Assembly (NCBI RefSeq): GCF_030269485.1
Contig: NZ_BSTL01000047.1
Location: 1-45,727, forward strand
DNA length: 45,727 nt
DNA from: Actinoplanes sp. NBRC 103695
Lineage (GTDB): Bacteria > Actinomycetota > Actinomycetes > Mycobacteriales > Micromonosporaceae
Direction of reading: 5' to 3'
Positions 9,762-19,530 of this stretch are shown here, piece by piece. The position numbers and the translations under genes were made by a program. Every line of letters starts with the position of its first letter. Positions within the stretch are counted from its first letter, which is position 1. Under the pieces are notes generated by a model. The model saw only the letters and a list, made by a program, of their open reading frames with translations, searched no databases and was not told where the DNA came from.

Positions 9762-10511
9762 GTGAACGTACTTGCGGACCGCACTGCCGTAGTCACCGGT
9801 GGCGCGACAGGCATCGGAGCGGGGATAGCCGTTTCTCTGGCAGCCGCCGGAGCCGCAGTCGCAGTCAATCACCTCGGCGACACCGAAAAGGCCGGCCGCA
9901 TTGTCGAGAGGATCACCGCCGACGGCGGCCGGGCGATCCCGATTCAGGCCGACATCACCGATGCTCTCCAGGTGAAACGCCTGTTTTCCGAGGCCCGATC
10001 GGCCTTTGGGCCGATCGATGTCCTGGTCAACAATGCCGCCGTCTTCACCTTCCAGGCGCTGGCGGCGGTAACTCAGGAGGAATTCCACCGGCAGTTCGAC
10101 ACCAACGTGCTGGGACCGATCCTCACCACACAGGAGTTCACCGCCCAGACAGACATCACCGGCGGAACAGTGATCAACATCGTCTCCGCTGGGATCACGC
10201 TGCACTCCCCCAACTCTGCGCTCTACACCGCCAGCAAGAGCGCCCTGAATACCATCACCAAGGTGGCCGCCAAAGAACTCGCAGAGCGAGGAATCCGCGT
10301 CAATGCCATCGCCCCAGGCGGCGTTCTCGGTGAAAACACCCGAGCAGCGGGCATCCTCGACGGGCCTGCCGAGGCCAAGATGATCGCCGCCATCCCGCTG
10401 GGCCGGCTCGGAACCCCTGACGACATCGGCCCGATTGCGGTGTTTCTCGCGTCGGATGCCGCCCGATGGATCACCGGCGACGTGATCTTCGCAGCAGGTG
10501 GACACCAGTAG
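9762..10511 (+). CDS. SDR-family NAD(P)-dependent oxidoreductase
   Basis: A 249-residue classical short-chain dehydrogenase/reductase starting at GTG 9762 with GAGGAG 10 nt upstream. The cofactor loop TGGATGIG is at residues 12-19, NNAA at 90-93, catalytic Ser142, Tyr155 and Lys159 (YTASK), and NAIAPGG near 181. All catalytic residues are present and the length is normal for the 3-oxoacyl-ACP reductase/glucose dehydrogenase-like group. Substrate unknown; no pathway partner is adjacent. It is flanked by transposase remnants on both sides, so it is an isolated intact gene in a decayed neighbourhood. Confidence 0.92.
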   Translation: MNVLADRTAVVTGGATGIGAGIAVSLAAAGAAVAVNHLGDTEKAGRIVERITADGGRAIPIQADITDALQVKRLFSEARSAFGPIDVLVNNAAVFTFQALAAVTQEEFHRQFDTNVLGPILTTQEFTAQTDITGGTVINIVSAGITLHSPNSALYTASKSALNTITKVAAKELAERGIRVNAIAPGGVLGENTRAAGILDGPAEAKMIAAIPLGRLGTPDDIGPIAVFLASDAARWITGDVIFAAGGHQ

Positions 10512-10530
10512 CTTGACGGCCCCACGCGGA

Positions 10531-10835
10531 TCAGCTGCCGGGAAGGCCGGCCAATGGCTTGGAACGTTGGGCGACCAGTTCGGCGTAGGTGCCGTCGCGC
10601 TCGGCCCAGCGGTGCATCAACACGCCCTTGACCAGGATCTCGTGCGGGGCCGGCTGCTTGGTCAGCAGGTCCATCACCTCGTCGAGGTAGTCGTCGAGGT
10701 CGAGGGCGTGCGGGTTCCTGCTCGCCACTTCCGGATGGCTCGCCACCGCCGGCGCGGCACCAGTTCGCTGACGTCGACGCCGGTGCCGGTGCCGGTGCCG
10801 GCGAGCTGTGCCCGGAGCGTTTGTCGCACCTCGGC
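10531..10835 (-). pseudogene. C-terminal remnant of a second SDR-type oxidoreductase
   Basis: On the minus strand, RNPHALDLDDYLDEVMDLLT and a short tail ending in a TGA resemble the C-terminus of DltE-like short-chain oxidoreductases, where NPxAMPLDEFxxEVM is typical. In another frame the upstream piece LRAQLAGTG...VDVSELVP matches the preceding segment of the same family. The two are separated by a frame change around a CGGTGC hexanucleotide repeat (10781-10798), a likely slippage site. The rest of the gene has been replaced by IS66 sequence near 10835. Confidence 0.55.
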
Positions 10836-11231
10836 CGGGTTGATTTCGAACGGGACGGTGGGGTCGGTGACGAAGCGCAGGTAGTCGTCGCGGCGGTAGC
10901 GGAGGCGGACGAACAGGGCGTGATGCCTGCGCACCCGGCGCACTCCTGCGGAAGATGCCGGATCACCACGTCCGGATCCGCGAAGCGTCCCAGGATGACG
11001 CCGTCCCGACCTTTCGGCCGTCCCGGACCCCGGCCCGACCGTCCCCGCAGCGACTTCGGCGCCGGTTTGGCCAGGCCCGTCCGACGAGGGAGACTTCGAC
11101 GAGTTCGACGACGACTGCTTCAACCGGGCCTCAAGATCCGCGATCCAGACGAAGGACTGCTCCAACAGGACAGTCAACTCCGCAACCTTCGCCACCAACT
11201 CGTCATACGACGGCGACGGCGGAGCGGACAC
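10836..11231 (-). pseudogene. IS66-family transposase remnant with internal deletion
   Basis: From a GTG at 11231 the N-terminal coiled coil and the hallmark Ser/Asn run (EARLKQSSSNSSKSPSSDG) of IS66 TnpC are clear. A frame change then reveals the cysteine motif VIRHLPQECAGCAG, and directly after it comes C-terminal sequence (RRDDYLRFVTDPTVPFEINP). The catalytic middle, several hundred residues in full-length TnpC, is absent. The fragment runs straight into the SDR remnant. Confidence 0.75.
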
Positions 11232-11276
11232 GATTGATCAACTTACCGGCCTCCAATAGCCGAGCCGCCTGACCCA

Positions 11277-11749
11277 CCTATCCAGTCACGTTCCGATATC
11301 GGCATAAGATCCATCTGATCCGCAACACGTTCCGGCTGACCTCCCCCGCGAATTCCAACGCGATCAAACGGGACATCGAACAAATCTACACCGCGCCCAA
11401 CGCCGACGCCGCACTCGCCGCGCTGGAGGAACTGGATGAGAAATGGGGAACGAAATACCCGGCGATGATCCGGCTATGGCGCAACGCGTGGAACGAATAC
11501 ATCCCATTCCTCGACTACGACGTCGAGATCAGGACTGTGATCTGTTCGACTAACGCCATCGAATCGTTGAACGCCCGTTACCGCCGCGCAGTCAAGGCGC
11601 GTGGTCATTTCCCGACCGAGCAGGCCGCGATGAAGTGCCTGTACCTTGTAACCCGCAGCCTGGACCCGACCGGCGCAGGCCGCACCCGATGGACGATACG
11701 CTGGAAGCCCGTAATTAACGCCTTCTCCGTCACGTTCGGTGACCGCTAG
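11277..11749 (+). pseudogene. IS256-family transposase, C-terminal fragment
   Basis: The frame contains HLIRNTFRLTS, a helix-rich stretch ending YPAMIRLWRNAWNEYIPFLD, and the conserved IS256/Mutator signature RTVICSTNAIESLNARYRRA, closing with WKPVINAFSVTFGDR and a TAG at 11747-11749. Full-length proteins are about 400 residues; only about the last 155 remain. Sequence at about 11775-11810 (GAAACACCATTCGTGTTACG) looks like the matching right terminal repeat, so the right end of the element is probably preserved and the left end lost. Confidence 0.8.
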
Positions 11750-11893
11750 CCGGCCGCCGCGCTCTACTAACCAAATGCCAGAAACACCATTCGTGTTACG
11801 AACTCTCCCGGACCGCTGCAGCGAACCAAATGCCCGTCTGGAAGCCGCTTCAGGGTCGGTGATGGCGGGTGAGTCGGCGGGTCATGATGATGC

Positions 11894-12749
11894 TCATTGA
11901 CCATTGCACGATGGCGGCGTGGTGTTCGGGGAGACGTTCGTAGTCGCGGACGGGGCGTCTGCATCGGCTCGGGCGTACGCGCCGGCGCTGATGCCCAAGG
12001 CCTCCCTGAAGTGCCGGTTGAGCTGGCTTTGATCGTAGTAGCCCAAGCGTGCCGCCACTTCTGTCGCGGACACGCCCTGGGCTAGCAGCGGTCTTGCGGT
12101 GGCGAGCCTTAGTAGGGTGCGGTATCGATGTGGCGGAACTCCGTAGGCTTGCCGGAACCGGCGCAACAGATGATGGCGGCTGTACCCGGCCGCGGCGGCA
12201 AGTTCGTCGAGGCCGATGTTGGTGTCCAGCCGCTCGCTTAGTATCTGCCGCACTTGTCGCAGGGCTGCGGGGCGATGCGCCTCGGTGGTGGCGCGGGCGG
12301 CGGTCGCGTGCCGGCTGACCAGCCTTGCCAGCACAGATGCGAACATCGACCGGAGTGTTGTGTCATCCGTACCGTCGGTCAGAGCGGTGTGCAGCATGGC
12401 GAATCCGCTGAACAAATCACGATCGGTGTAGGTGAGCCGATCGAAAATGGGTAGTTCCCCGTCTGTGGTGACATCCAGCAATGGTTGTGGGTCCAACAGG
12501 GCGAAGGTGGCGAAGTAGGCCGCGGTGGGACCGGTGAGCAGCGACTGAACGACTTCATCGGGTTGCACCACGGTGACCGTTCCGGCGGCTGCCGGTGGAT
12601 ATTCCTTGCCTCGGTATCGCAAGGGCGGGGCGGTGTCGCCAAAGGTGATGGTGAACGTGTGTGCCCGGTTGAGAACGAATTCCGGATGGGTGTAGTCCGG
12701 CGCGTGGACGGACAGCACTTCCAGCCAGGGCAGGTTTCTCGGGCGCCAT
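11894..12749 (-). CDS. AraC-family transcriptional regulator (start uncertain)
   Basis: About 280 residues: an N-terminal AraC cupin-like ligand domain (RNLPWLEVLSVHAPDYTHPE) and two C-terminal helix-turn-helix units, LDELAAAAGYSRHHLLRRFR and SATEVAARLGYYDQSQLNRH, ending FREALGISAGAYARA. Family members bind DNA and usually respond to a small ligand. No ATG lies in frame near the domain start; an ATG at 12749 in the +1 frame would give MAPRNLPW if one C in a CCC run were removed, so a single indel may separate start and body. Otherwise a GTG at 12718 would be needed. It lies downstream of the cupin, SnoaL-like and flavin monooxygenase genes on the same strand and may regulate them. Confidence 0.7.
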
Positions 12750-12872
12750 CTATGTTTCCCGGAACCCCTGCACCCCGCAACGCCGCCGGCGATGGCGCTC
12801 TCGCGGGATGGGTCGCTGCATAGCAACGTCGTAGGACGCACCGGATAACCGCCTCTGAACGAGGGCCCGCGT

Positions 12873-13279
12873 TCATGAACGGGCGTGGATGCGCCCCGAC
12901 TCGACCGTCTTCTTGAGATCGCGGAAGTACTGCCTGTAGAGGTCCGGCGTGAAGGTGGAGAGCATGACCGCGGGGTCGTCGCCTGGGCAGGCGAAGGTGT
13001 GCGGCGCACCCGGCGGGACGATCACCCGGGTGCCAGGGCCGGCCTCGAAGTCGTCCTGACCCACCGTAAATCGCACGGTGCCCGACGGCACACCGGAAAC
13101 CCTCGTCGTGCCGGGCGTAGCAGTGCTGAATGGGCAGGGAGTATGCGGCGAAGGGTAATCTCGCCAATCCCCAGGCGATGCACGGTGTTGCTGCCGTCCT
13201 CGAGGATGCGGATCTGCGACGGGCCGTTGTTGGTGATGAGCTCACCTTCGCTGAGACGGATGATCGTGACCGGAACCAT
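12873..13279 (-). pseudogene. Cupin-domain protein, frameshifted
   Basis: ATG 13279, with a GGGAGG site upstream, opens VPVTIIRLSEGELITNNGPS; a second frame carries IQHCYARHDEGF (cupin motif 1-like H..H.....E) and a third frame TVRFTVGQDDFEAGPGTRV then PPGAPHTFACPGDDPAVML (motif 2), ending TPDLYRQYFRDLKKT. Together these form an ordinary single-domain cupin of about 135 residues, read in three frames. Both metal-binding motifs survive, so only indels need correcting. Cupins beside monooxygenases often act as small oxygenases or cyclases; function here is unknown. Confidence 0.7.
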
Positions 13280-13442
13280 GGAGAAGCCTCCCTGATGGGA
13301 TTCGCTAGAGGACACGACGGTGATGTCGCGCCGAGACACGACGTCACTTCGATGTTGTGGTGGGGCAGGCGCTGATTCGTCGGTGTTGGGCGGGCACAGA
13401 GCGGTCCGATCCGAGGCAAGGGCTCGGCGTCTCGTCGCTCGC

Positions 13443-13894
13443 TCAGGGCGCTGTTTTGAGCATCGAGCCGAATTGCATGTTCACCGACTGGATGCGCCAC
13501 CCGTCGTTGGTCCGGGTGTAGGTCATGTCGCAGCCGAGGTGCACGAGTCGCGGGTCGTCATCGATCGCGGAGGCGATCCACATGAGCCAGCTGCCGGTGG
13601 CGCTGTCGCCGTCCACCGTAATGACCGGATTGAAAAAAGCGTGCATGGAAACTGGACCATCGCGGTGCTATCGGGCAGACCGGCCATGATGATGTCGAGG
13701 CCCTGCGCGTGGATGCCCATGAAGTCGGCGTCCCATCATGCGTCCTTGGCATAGATTGAGGGCATTGCTGTGACGTCGATTTCCTTGCCGTTCCAACCCT
13801 TGTTGACTGCGGAGGCGTAACGCGCCGTCAGGTCTCTGATGGCCTCGAGGTCCTCGAGCTTCAAAATTCTTTCTTCCAGAGATACAGTGCTCAT
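13443..13894 (-). pseudogene. SnoaL-like (NTF2-fold) protein with a nonsense codon and frameshift
   Basis: ATG 13894 with AAAGGA upstream starts a typical SnoaL-like helix (LKLEDLEAIRDLTARYASAV). A TGA follows AKDA where a residue before WDADFMGIHAQG is expected, and after VQF a one-base shift is needed to reach MHAFFNPVITVDGD and TGSWLMWIASAIDDDP, finishing at MQFGSMLKTAP. Total length about 150 residues fits the NTF2-like family (polyketide cyclases, hydroxylases, isomerases). It starts 12 nt after the monooxygenase stop, so it was the second gene of that operon. Confidence 0.75.
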
Positions 13895-13906
13895 TTTCGT
13901 GTCCTT

Positions 13907-15799
13907 TCACATAGTCTTCGCGGTTGGGACTACTTCTGCGGCCGTGTGGGGCGTTTCCGTGCTTCTGGCCGTCGACGAAGCAGCGGCACGCAGCGCCGTG
14001 GTGAGTGTTGCCGTCGCGTCTGCGGGCATGTCGGCGGTGCGCCACGCGATGTAGCCGTCGGGCCGGACAAGCGTGCATCCGGTGCTCGAGATACCGAAAG
14101 CCGCCCGGACAGCCGCGCGGAACCCCATCGGATCGGGGGTGGGCGGGGTGTACTTCACGGTCGCCAGGTCAGCGGCGATCCGGTCGAGGGCCGCGTCGGT
14201 GATGAGGCCGCGGGACAGCGGCTGGAGCTTGCGCAGATTCATCATCTGGAACGTCGAGTACATCTCGTGGGTGGTGAGCGTGGGAATGTTGCGGTCGAGC
14301 GCGAGCTTGCCCTCGGGGACCGCGACGATCTGCTCGATGGGCATGTCGAGGCTCAGGCGGCCCAAGTCATGCGGCGGCGAGATCACATCGACCTCGGGAG
14401 TGTCGCTGACCATGATGCAGTGAAGGTTCAGCCCTAGTGTCCGGCCGGCCGCCGCCGCGGCGTGGCGCCAGGCCGGATCCTCGGTGAGTAGTACCCACTC
14501 GTGGTGCAGCAGGTCCAGCGTGGAGCACCGGTGGCCATCGTTCGACACCCACAGGTGCTGCGCTCGGGTGCCGGGTTGCCCCGCCCACTGCGGCGGCCGC
14601 AATGCCGATGGGAGTTCATCGCCGGCGCCGAGAACGGCCGTGGATCGGTAGAGCTGGCCCCACTCCATCGCGGCGTCCTCGATGATGGGTACCTGCTGCT
14701 CCTCTGCCGTCGCCATGGAGGCGTAGTCAGCCCGGGCGAAGATCTGGTCATGACGCAGCCAGGCAATCGGGCGTCGCTCGGCGTCGTAGCTCTCGAGCAG
14801 TTGGGGGGTCGACTCGCCGGACAGAACCGCGGCCAGCTTCCAGGCCAGGTTGAAGGCGTCCTCGATGCCGGTGCTCGCGCCGTAACCGCCGCGGGCGGGC
14901 GGGAGTGTGTGGGCCGCGTCGCCGGCGAGGAAGACACGACCCGCGGAGAACCGATCGGCGATGAAGGCGCTGAGCTCCCAGCGGCCCGTGGTGATGAGCT
15001 CGACCGAGACGTCCGACCTGCCCACGGCCCGAATCACCTGCTTTCTAAGGGTGTCCTCGTCGCGCTCCTCGTCATCGGAGAACATCAGCAGCCAACGGCC
15101 GTCGCGGTACGTCGTAAGCATGCCCTTGAGATCGGGTTGATCGAGTTCGAACTGGCTGATCCCCGATGCGAGGTACTCCTCGAGATCGGCGCGGAACAGC
15201 ACGCTGCGCACTACCTGCATGAAGCCGTGCCCGCCGCGCCCGATGCCCAGGGCCTCACGGATCGGGCTGGTGTGACCGTCCGCCGCGATCAGGTAGTTCG
15301 CACGGAGGCTGTACTCCTCAGCGGTGTCCCGTCGCCGCAACGTCGCGATGACCCCGCTGGAGTCCTGCTCGAAGGAGACCAGCTCAGTGCTTAGTCTGAC
15401 ATCGGCGCCGAACTCGATCGCGCTGTCGCGCAGGACCGGCTCCAAGCGGTCCTGCGCGATCGCCGCGCTACCGCTGGGCGAATACCCGTCCGGTGGAGGC
15501 GTACCCACCGACTTGGCGGGTGTCCATTCGGCCTCGGGCCACCACTTCCCGGCGAGACTCTCCACTTTGACGCGCCGGGGCCTGCCGGTACCCGCAGGTG
15601 CCTCAGGCACCCTCGAAGCAATACCAGCGGCGCGGAAGAGTTCGAGTGTCCGGGGCGTGAATCCGATCGCGCGGGGGTGTGCTGAGCTGCCCGAGTGCCG
15701 TTCCACTAGCACGACGGGAACCCCGCGCCGGGCCAGAAAGAGCGCGGCAGACAGCCCGACGAGACCGCCGCCCACCACGATGACGCTTGACGATTCCAT
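13907..15799 (-). CDS. Class A FAD-dependent monooxygenase (aromatic polyketide hydroxylase type)
   Basis: 630 residues from ATG 15799 with a GGAGG site. The FAD dinucleotide-binding loop VVGGGLVG is at residues 8-15, the DG motif (AADGHTS) at 174-175 and the GD motif (LAGDAAHTLPPARGGYG) at 293-294, the three signatures of p-hydroxybenzoate-hydroxylase-like flavoproteins. The C-terminus (GCTLVRPDGYIAWRT) is the thioredoxin-like domain of the PgaE/RdmE/TetX-like branch. It is longer than many relatives because of an extra segment at about residues 480-560. The reaction would be NADPH- and O2-dependent hydroxylation of an aromatic or polyketide substrate. It heads an operon with SnoaL-like and cupin genes. 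A TetR-like palindrome lies about 265 bp upstream. Confidence 0.9.
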   Translation of the reverse strand: MESSSVIVVGGGLVGLSAALFLARRGVPVVLVERHSGSSAHPRAIGFTPRTLELFRAAGIASRVPEAPAGTGRPRRVKVESLAGKWWPEAEWTPAKSVGTPPPDGYSPSGSAAIAQDRLEPVLRDSAIEFGADVRLSTELVSFEQDSSGVIATLRRRDTAEEYSLRANYLIAADGHTSPIREALGIGRGGHGFMQVVRSVLFRADLEEYLASGISQFELDQPDLKGMLTTYRDGRWLLMFSDDEERDEDTLRKQVIRAVGRSDVSVELITTGRWELSAFIADRFSAGRVFLAGDAAHTLPPARGGYGASTGIEDAFNLAWKLAAVLSGESTPQLLESYDAERRPIAWLRHDQIFARADYASMATAEEQQVPIIEDAAMEWGQLYRSTAVLGAGDELPSALRPPQWAGQPGTRAQHLWVSNDGHRCSTLDLLHHEWVLLTEDPAWRHAAAAAGRTLGLNLHCIMVSDTPEVDVISPPHDLGRLSLDMPIEQIVAVPEGKLALDRNIPTLTTHEMYSTFQMMNLRKLQPLSRGLITDAALDRIAADLATVKYTPPTPDPMGFRAAVRAAFGISSTGCTLVRPDGYIAWRTADMPADATATLTTALRAAASSTARSTETPHTAAEVVPTAKTM

Positions 15800-16061
15800 G
15801 AAAGCCTCCGTTGTTTACGACTGCATCCCTGCTGAATGGAGTGGTGTTCGTGCCCGCGGACCAAGCTGGTCACCCCCGACGAGGTCGGCGGCGAGCCGGG
15901 CGACATAGGGCGATTCTGCGCATCGGGAACCCGACGCAAATCTCTAAACCGGAGGATCGCGTGGCTTCCCATAGAGGTGAGATCTCCACAATGGACTCGA
16001 CGACCACGCCGGTCCGCTCTCGGCGGCTACGGGTCCCGGCTGCGTCATGCGAGTACCGTAT

Positions 16062-16092
16062 CACGACCATGGTCGCTACGTCCATGGTCGTG
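16062..16092. promoter_or_regulatory. TetR-type operator upstream of the flavin monooxygenase
   Basis: CACGACCATGG (16062-16072) and its perfect reverse complement (16082-16092) flank a 9-bp spacer. The left arm continues as CGACCATGGTCG, itself a palindrome. The 13 bases ACGACCATGGTCG are identical to the centre of the 32-bp palindrome in front of the TetR gene at 32164. No gene starts between here and the monooxygenase ATG at 15799. Binding by that TetR is inference. Confidence 0.6.
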
Positions 16093-16109
16093 CCAAATGA
16101 CACTCGGAT

Positions 16110-16640
16110 CATGTGACGCCGACATTTCCGAGCTCTCGCGGGAGATTTGTCCGCGTTGCAAACTTCGCACGCCTCGGTCGGACGGGCCGATCGGCGTCGC
16201 ATCCGTCCGTGCTCCAGACAGCGGTGAGTGGACCGGCCTCGCTCGCGGCGTGGCGCAGCCCTGCGGCTATGCGTCGGCGGCCCGGCCGTGGTCCATCAGA
16301 TCCCGCCCCACCCGCTGATCGCCAGGAATTCGTCGTCCGGGGTTGAACATCGCCAGACACGTGCCGCTGTCACGGAGTGCGGTGATGCCGGCGCTGAGCT
16401 TGGTTCGGTGCGCACGGCCTCCGCGAGGGTGATCCGCGGCCTTCACCTGCCCCGAAGGGGAGACCGCTCAGCCAAGCCACCCCGACGGACCGCTACCACC
16501 CGGCCCGCGAGCCGGACTGCGACTCGCGGGCGGGAACAAAGGCTGCAGGCCAACCAAGGAAGGTATAGATGATCACGAGTGGGTAACCACGGCGAAAGTT
16601 GACATCATCCCGGTGGGGGCACAACCGGGAGGTGGCGTTG
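16110..16640. other. Stretch without a recognisable gene
   Basis: Frames here are short, rich in Arg and Pro, and lack recognisable domains or credible ribosome sites. The only structure seen is the hairpin at 16503-16531. Confidence 0.5.
16503..16531. terminator. Hairpin downstream of the sugar-binding protein gene
   Basis: GCCCGCGAG (16503-16511) pairs perfectly with CTCGCGGGC (16523-16531) around an 11-nt loop. It lies about 120 bp after the stop of the minus-strand gene 16652-17812. No U-run follows, as is common for actinomycete terminators. Confidence 0.4.
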
Positions 16641-16651
16641 CCGAGCCCGGT

Positions 16652-17812
16652 CTAGATCCCGGCCCGCTCGCACTCTTGTGCAAGATCCGGGACACAAATC
16701 TCAGCGCGATCGACGGAGTCGGCAGCGATGAGCTGCTTGACGTCGGCTTTGGTGATGGCCCGGGGCGTAAGCCTGACGAACGGCAGATAGATACCGGATT
16801 CAGGATCCTTAATCACTTTTTCGACGTCGGGAGCGCGTCCGTTGTAGAGAGTGATGGCCAACTTCGCCGCAAGCTCGGCCTGCGCCTTCGGATCCTTGAA
16901 GACGGTCATGCACTGATCCCCGGCCAAGACGTTCTGCAGGCCTCGAACAGTCGCGTCCTGGCCCGTGACCGGTACCTTGCCACCGCGACCCTTCCGCTTC
17001 AGCACCCCGATGACGGCGTTGGCGATGCCGTCGTTAGCAGCAAGAACACCTTGAATCCTAGGTTGCTGGGAGAGCATCTGGTCGAAAATGGCGACGGCAT
17101 CCATCTCCCTCCATCCAGGTACCCACTGATCCGGACCCTTGGTGTAGAGCGCCGCGTCGTACATCGGCTGCAGCACGGCGTCGTAGCCTTCCTTGAAAAG
17201 GCTGGCGTTATTGTCCGTCTCGGAGCCGTTGAGCTCAGCGATCACGGGGTTTCGATAGCCCTTCTCGCCGAGGCAGTCCTTGAGCACCCGCGCCTGCAGC
17301 TCGCCGACCTTACGGTTGTCGAATGAGACGTAATAGTCCGCGCCACCGTTGAGGGTGAGGCGGTCGTAATCGATCGTCTTGACGCTCGCAGCTCGGGCCA
17401 GATCCAGTGCTGCTTTCCCGGACGACGAGTCGAGGTTGGCGATGATGAGAACCCTGGCGCCCTCAGAGATCATGTCTTCCGCGATCTTCACGAACCGGGC
17501 TCTGTCACCGTGGGCGTTCTCAATGTCCACCGGTACGCCAGCAGCGGCGAAAGCACTCTGAAGATGCCGTGCGTCCTGCCTCTCCCAGCGCTGCGAGGAT
17601 GTGGTATCAGGCAGGACGACGCCGACCTTGCCCGGCCCGCGAAGCCCTGATGTCCCACCAATACCGCTGCCGGCAACGCCGGGCTTGTCCTCGGTGCATC
17701 CCGACAGGACGCCGACCACAATCCCGGCAACACCGAGCAAGGCAGCCACACTACGCAACGCGGTGCGTCCGATCTCAACCTTCTCCGCATTGCGTTGAAC
17801 CGCGTTCGCCAC
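16652..17812 (-). CDS. Sugar ABC transporter substrate-binding lipoprotein (xylose/ribose type)
   Basis: GTG 17812 with AGGAG about 7 nt upstream is preferred over an upstream ATG at 17869. The 386-residue product has a hydrophobic signal and lipobox VLSGC (Cys about 39), so it is an extracytoplasmic lipoprotein. The periplasmic-binding fold is clear: VGVVLPDTTSSQRWERQDAR, VLIIANLDSSSGKAALD, KTIDYDRLTLNGGADYYVSF, AANDGIANAVIGVLKRKG and VTGQDATVRGLQNVLAGDQC, which follow XylF-type proteins closely. No permease or ATPase gene lies nearby, so it would have to serve a transporter encoded elsewhere or is a relic of a larger operon. The reading frame is intact. Confidence 0.9.
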   Translation of the reverse strand: MANAVQRNAEKVEIGRTALRSVAALLGVAGIVVGVLSGCTEDKPGVAGSGIGGTSGLRGPGKVGVVLPDTTSSQRWERQDARHLQSAFAAAGVPVDIENAHGDRARFVKIAEDMISEGARVLIIANLDSSSGKAALDLARAASVKTIDYDRLTLNGGADYYVSFDNRKVGELQARVLKDCLGEKGYRNPVIAELNGSETDNNASLFKEGYDAVLQPMYDAALYTKGPDQWVPGWREMDAVAIFDQMLSQQPRIQGVLAANDGIANAVIGVLKRKGRGGKVPVTGQDATVRGLQNVLAGDQCMTVFKDPKAQAELAAKLAITLYNGRAPDVEKVIKDPESGIYLPFVRLTPRAITKADVKQLIAADSVDRAEICVPDLAQECERAGI

Positions 17813-18069
17813 TGCCGCTCCTAGATTCGTCGCAGGTCTGCAGCATTGGAACGACCGACAGCGGCTCATGGTTCAGAAATCGAGAGGTGAGTTCTACCGT
17901 CCTATGCAGACTGCCTTGTGACACGTCTGCGTGGCCGACGGCAAGCAACGCCAGCCACCCACGAGGGCCCGCCACGTCAGGTCAGCCGGTCCCGTTCTCT
18001 CCGCCCTTGGCTGCTCTCGCCGTTGCTCGTACCGAAGGGCCCCTCTTCGTGTCACGCCACCACGCCAGG

Positions 18070-18420
18070 CCCGATCATCAATCTTCATCTCGGCACCCCG
18101 GCGCCCGAGGGTCATGCCGATGTCGATGAGCATGCCAAGTTCGCGCAGGTCCTGTCGCTGGGATCGAGAAGCGGGACAGAGTAGCGACGATCCGGTCGAC
18201 CGCGAAGCGGGCCTCGGTCAGCAGCGTCCTGTACTCGCGGGGGCCGCGCCGCGGATCGTCGCGAGGATCCGGCCGAGTCGTCGTCCCAGTCGTGCTGGAT
18301 GAAGCTGAACACGTAGATGTTCGCCGTCGGAACCTCGGCGAACAAGTCAACCCGGGCGCCACCACCCGGGCGTCGAGGCCCCGCACAGCCATCGTCCTTT
18401 CCGTGCGGGACCATGGTGGG
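18070..18420 (-). pseudogene. O-methyltransferase remnant
   Basis: Pieces in three frames match a SAM-dependent small-molecule O-methyltransferase (Methyltransf_2 family): DLFAEVPTANIYVFSFIQHD with WDDD, then PREYRTLLTEARFAV, then LIDIGMTLGRRGAE. The order is correct but frames change repeatedly and the N-terminal two thirds, including the glycine-rich SAM loop, are missing. It is non-functional. Such enzymes methylate aromatic polyketides, consistent with the nearby monooxygenase. Confidence 0.6.
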
Positions 18421-18466
18421 CAGGCCGAACAGAACGCCCTGCAGATCGCGTCGCCGACGTCCGTGA

Positions 18467-19426
18467 CTATGCCGCAGGTGCCAGGGTACGGAGCTTCTCG
18501 ATCATCTCGATCTGCGTATCCAGGTCATCGGACGGCGGGAACGCGAACAGAACCCCGTCGATCTTCTGTTCCCGCAGCTGCTCGATGTCCTCGGCGAGTT
18601 GCCGCGGGGAACCGGCGAGGAACGGCCGGTCCCCGCTGATCGGCTTGGGTTGCATCGGGTGGTTGGTCTGCGCTGTCACCGTGAGCGCGGCCGCACTCCG
18701 CCCCAGCTCCTCGGCGGTCGCGCGGAAGCGGGTCGCCTGGGCGATCGCCCCGTCCAACGTCCAGGCCAGCGGCGTGATGCCGTCAGCAATCCGGGCCGCC
18801 CGGTCGATGCCACCGTCGGTGTTCGCACCGACGACGATCGGGGTGTCGCCCCGGCCCGGCTTCGGGTTGGTCTCGGAGGCTTCGATGGCGTAGAAGCGGC
18901 CCGCATACTCGACGGGGTCAGGTCCCCAGCAGGCCCATACCGCCGCGATGATGTCGTCGAAGCCGGCTCCGCGGTGCTTCAGGGGTACGCCGGCGGCCGC
19001 GAGCTCCTTCGGCATCCAGCCCTGGCCGAGCCCGGCGACGACGCGGTCGCCGCTGAACTGGTCGAGCGTGGCGTACCTGCGTGCCAGCACGACTGGTGCG
19101 TGAAACAGCGGGTTGACGATGTTGGTGCCCAGGGTGATGCGGCTGGTCAGCGCGGCCACGTGACTCAGGGTCTGCAAGGGTTCGAAGGTGACGCGGTAGA
19201 CGTCGGGGATGCGCTCCAGCTCGCCGTCGGGACCGGGAAGCAACGGCGCCATCGGACGCAGCAGGCGTTCGTAGGTCCACAGCGAGTCGTAGCCAAGCCG
19301 TTCGGCGGCTTGTGCGATGGTCGTGATGTTCGCCGGCGAAGCGTGAACGCCGGACACGGGCAGCATCATGCCGAGTTTCCCAGACAACCCTGTGACCGAG
19401 GATGTAGAGAAGTCGATCTTCAACAC
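18467..19426 (-). CDS. LLM-class flavin (probably F420)-dependent oxidoreductase
   Basis: About 319 residues of luciferase-like TIM barrel: GMMLPVSGVHASPANITTIA, LGYDSLWTYERLL, ITLGTNIVNPLFHAPVVLAR, DQFSGDRVVAGLGQGWMPKE and TPIVVGANTDGGIDRAARIA. These match F420-dependent LLM oxidoreductases of actinomycetes rather than bacterial luciferase. The first codon at 19426 is a GTG; an ATG 19 codons in (at LGMM) would give a start closer to the family norm, and I cannot decide between them. Substrate unknown. The gene is intact and stands alone between two remnants. Confidence 0.88.
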   Translation of the reverse strand: MLKIDFSTSSVTGLSGKLGMMLPVSGVHASPANITTIAQAAERLGYDSLWTYERLLRPMAPLLPGPDGELERIPDVYRVTFEPLQTLSHVAALTSRITLGTNIVNPLFHAPVVLARRYATLDQFSGDRVVAGLGQGWMPKELAAAGVPLKHRGAGFDDIIAAVWACWGPDPVEYAGRFYAIEASETNPKPGRGDTPIVVGANTDGGIDRAARIADGITPLAWTLDGAIAQATRFRATAEELGRSAAALTVTAQTNHPMQPKPISGDRPFLAGSPRQLAEDIEQLREQKIDGVLFAFPPSDDLDTQIEMIEKLRTLAPAA

Positions 19427-19530
19427 GATTCAAGGGTGAAATCAATCTTGAATTTACCGGACTGCCTGCTTCGCCCGGATCAAGCGCTCAGAGGTTGACC
19501 GCCTGGGCGGCGCTTCCCGAAGGTCATGGT

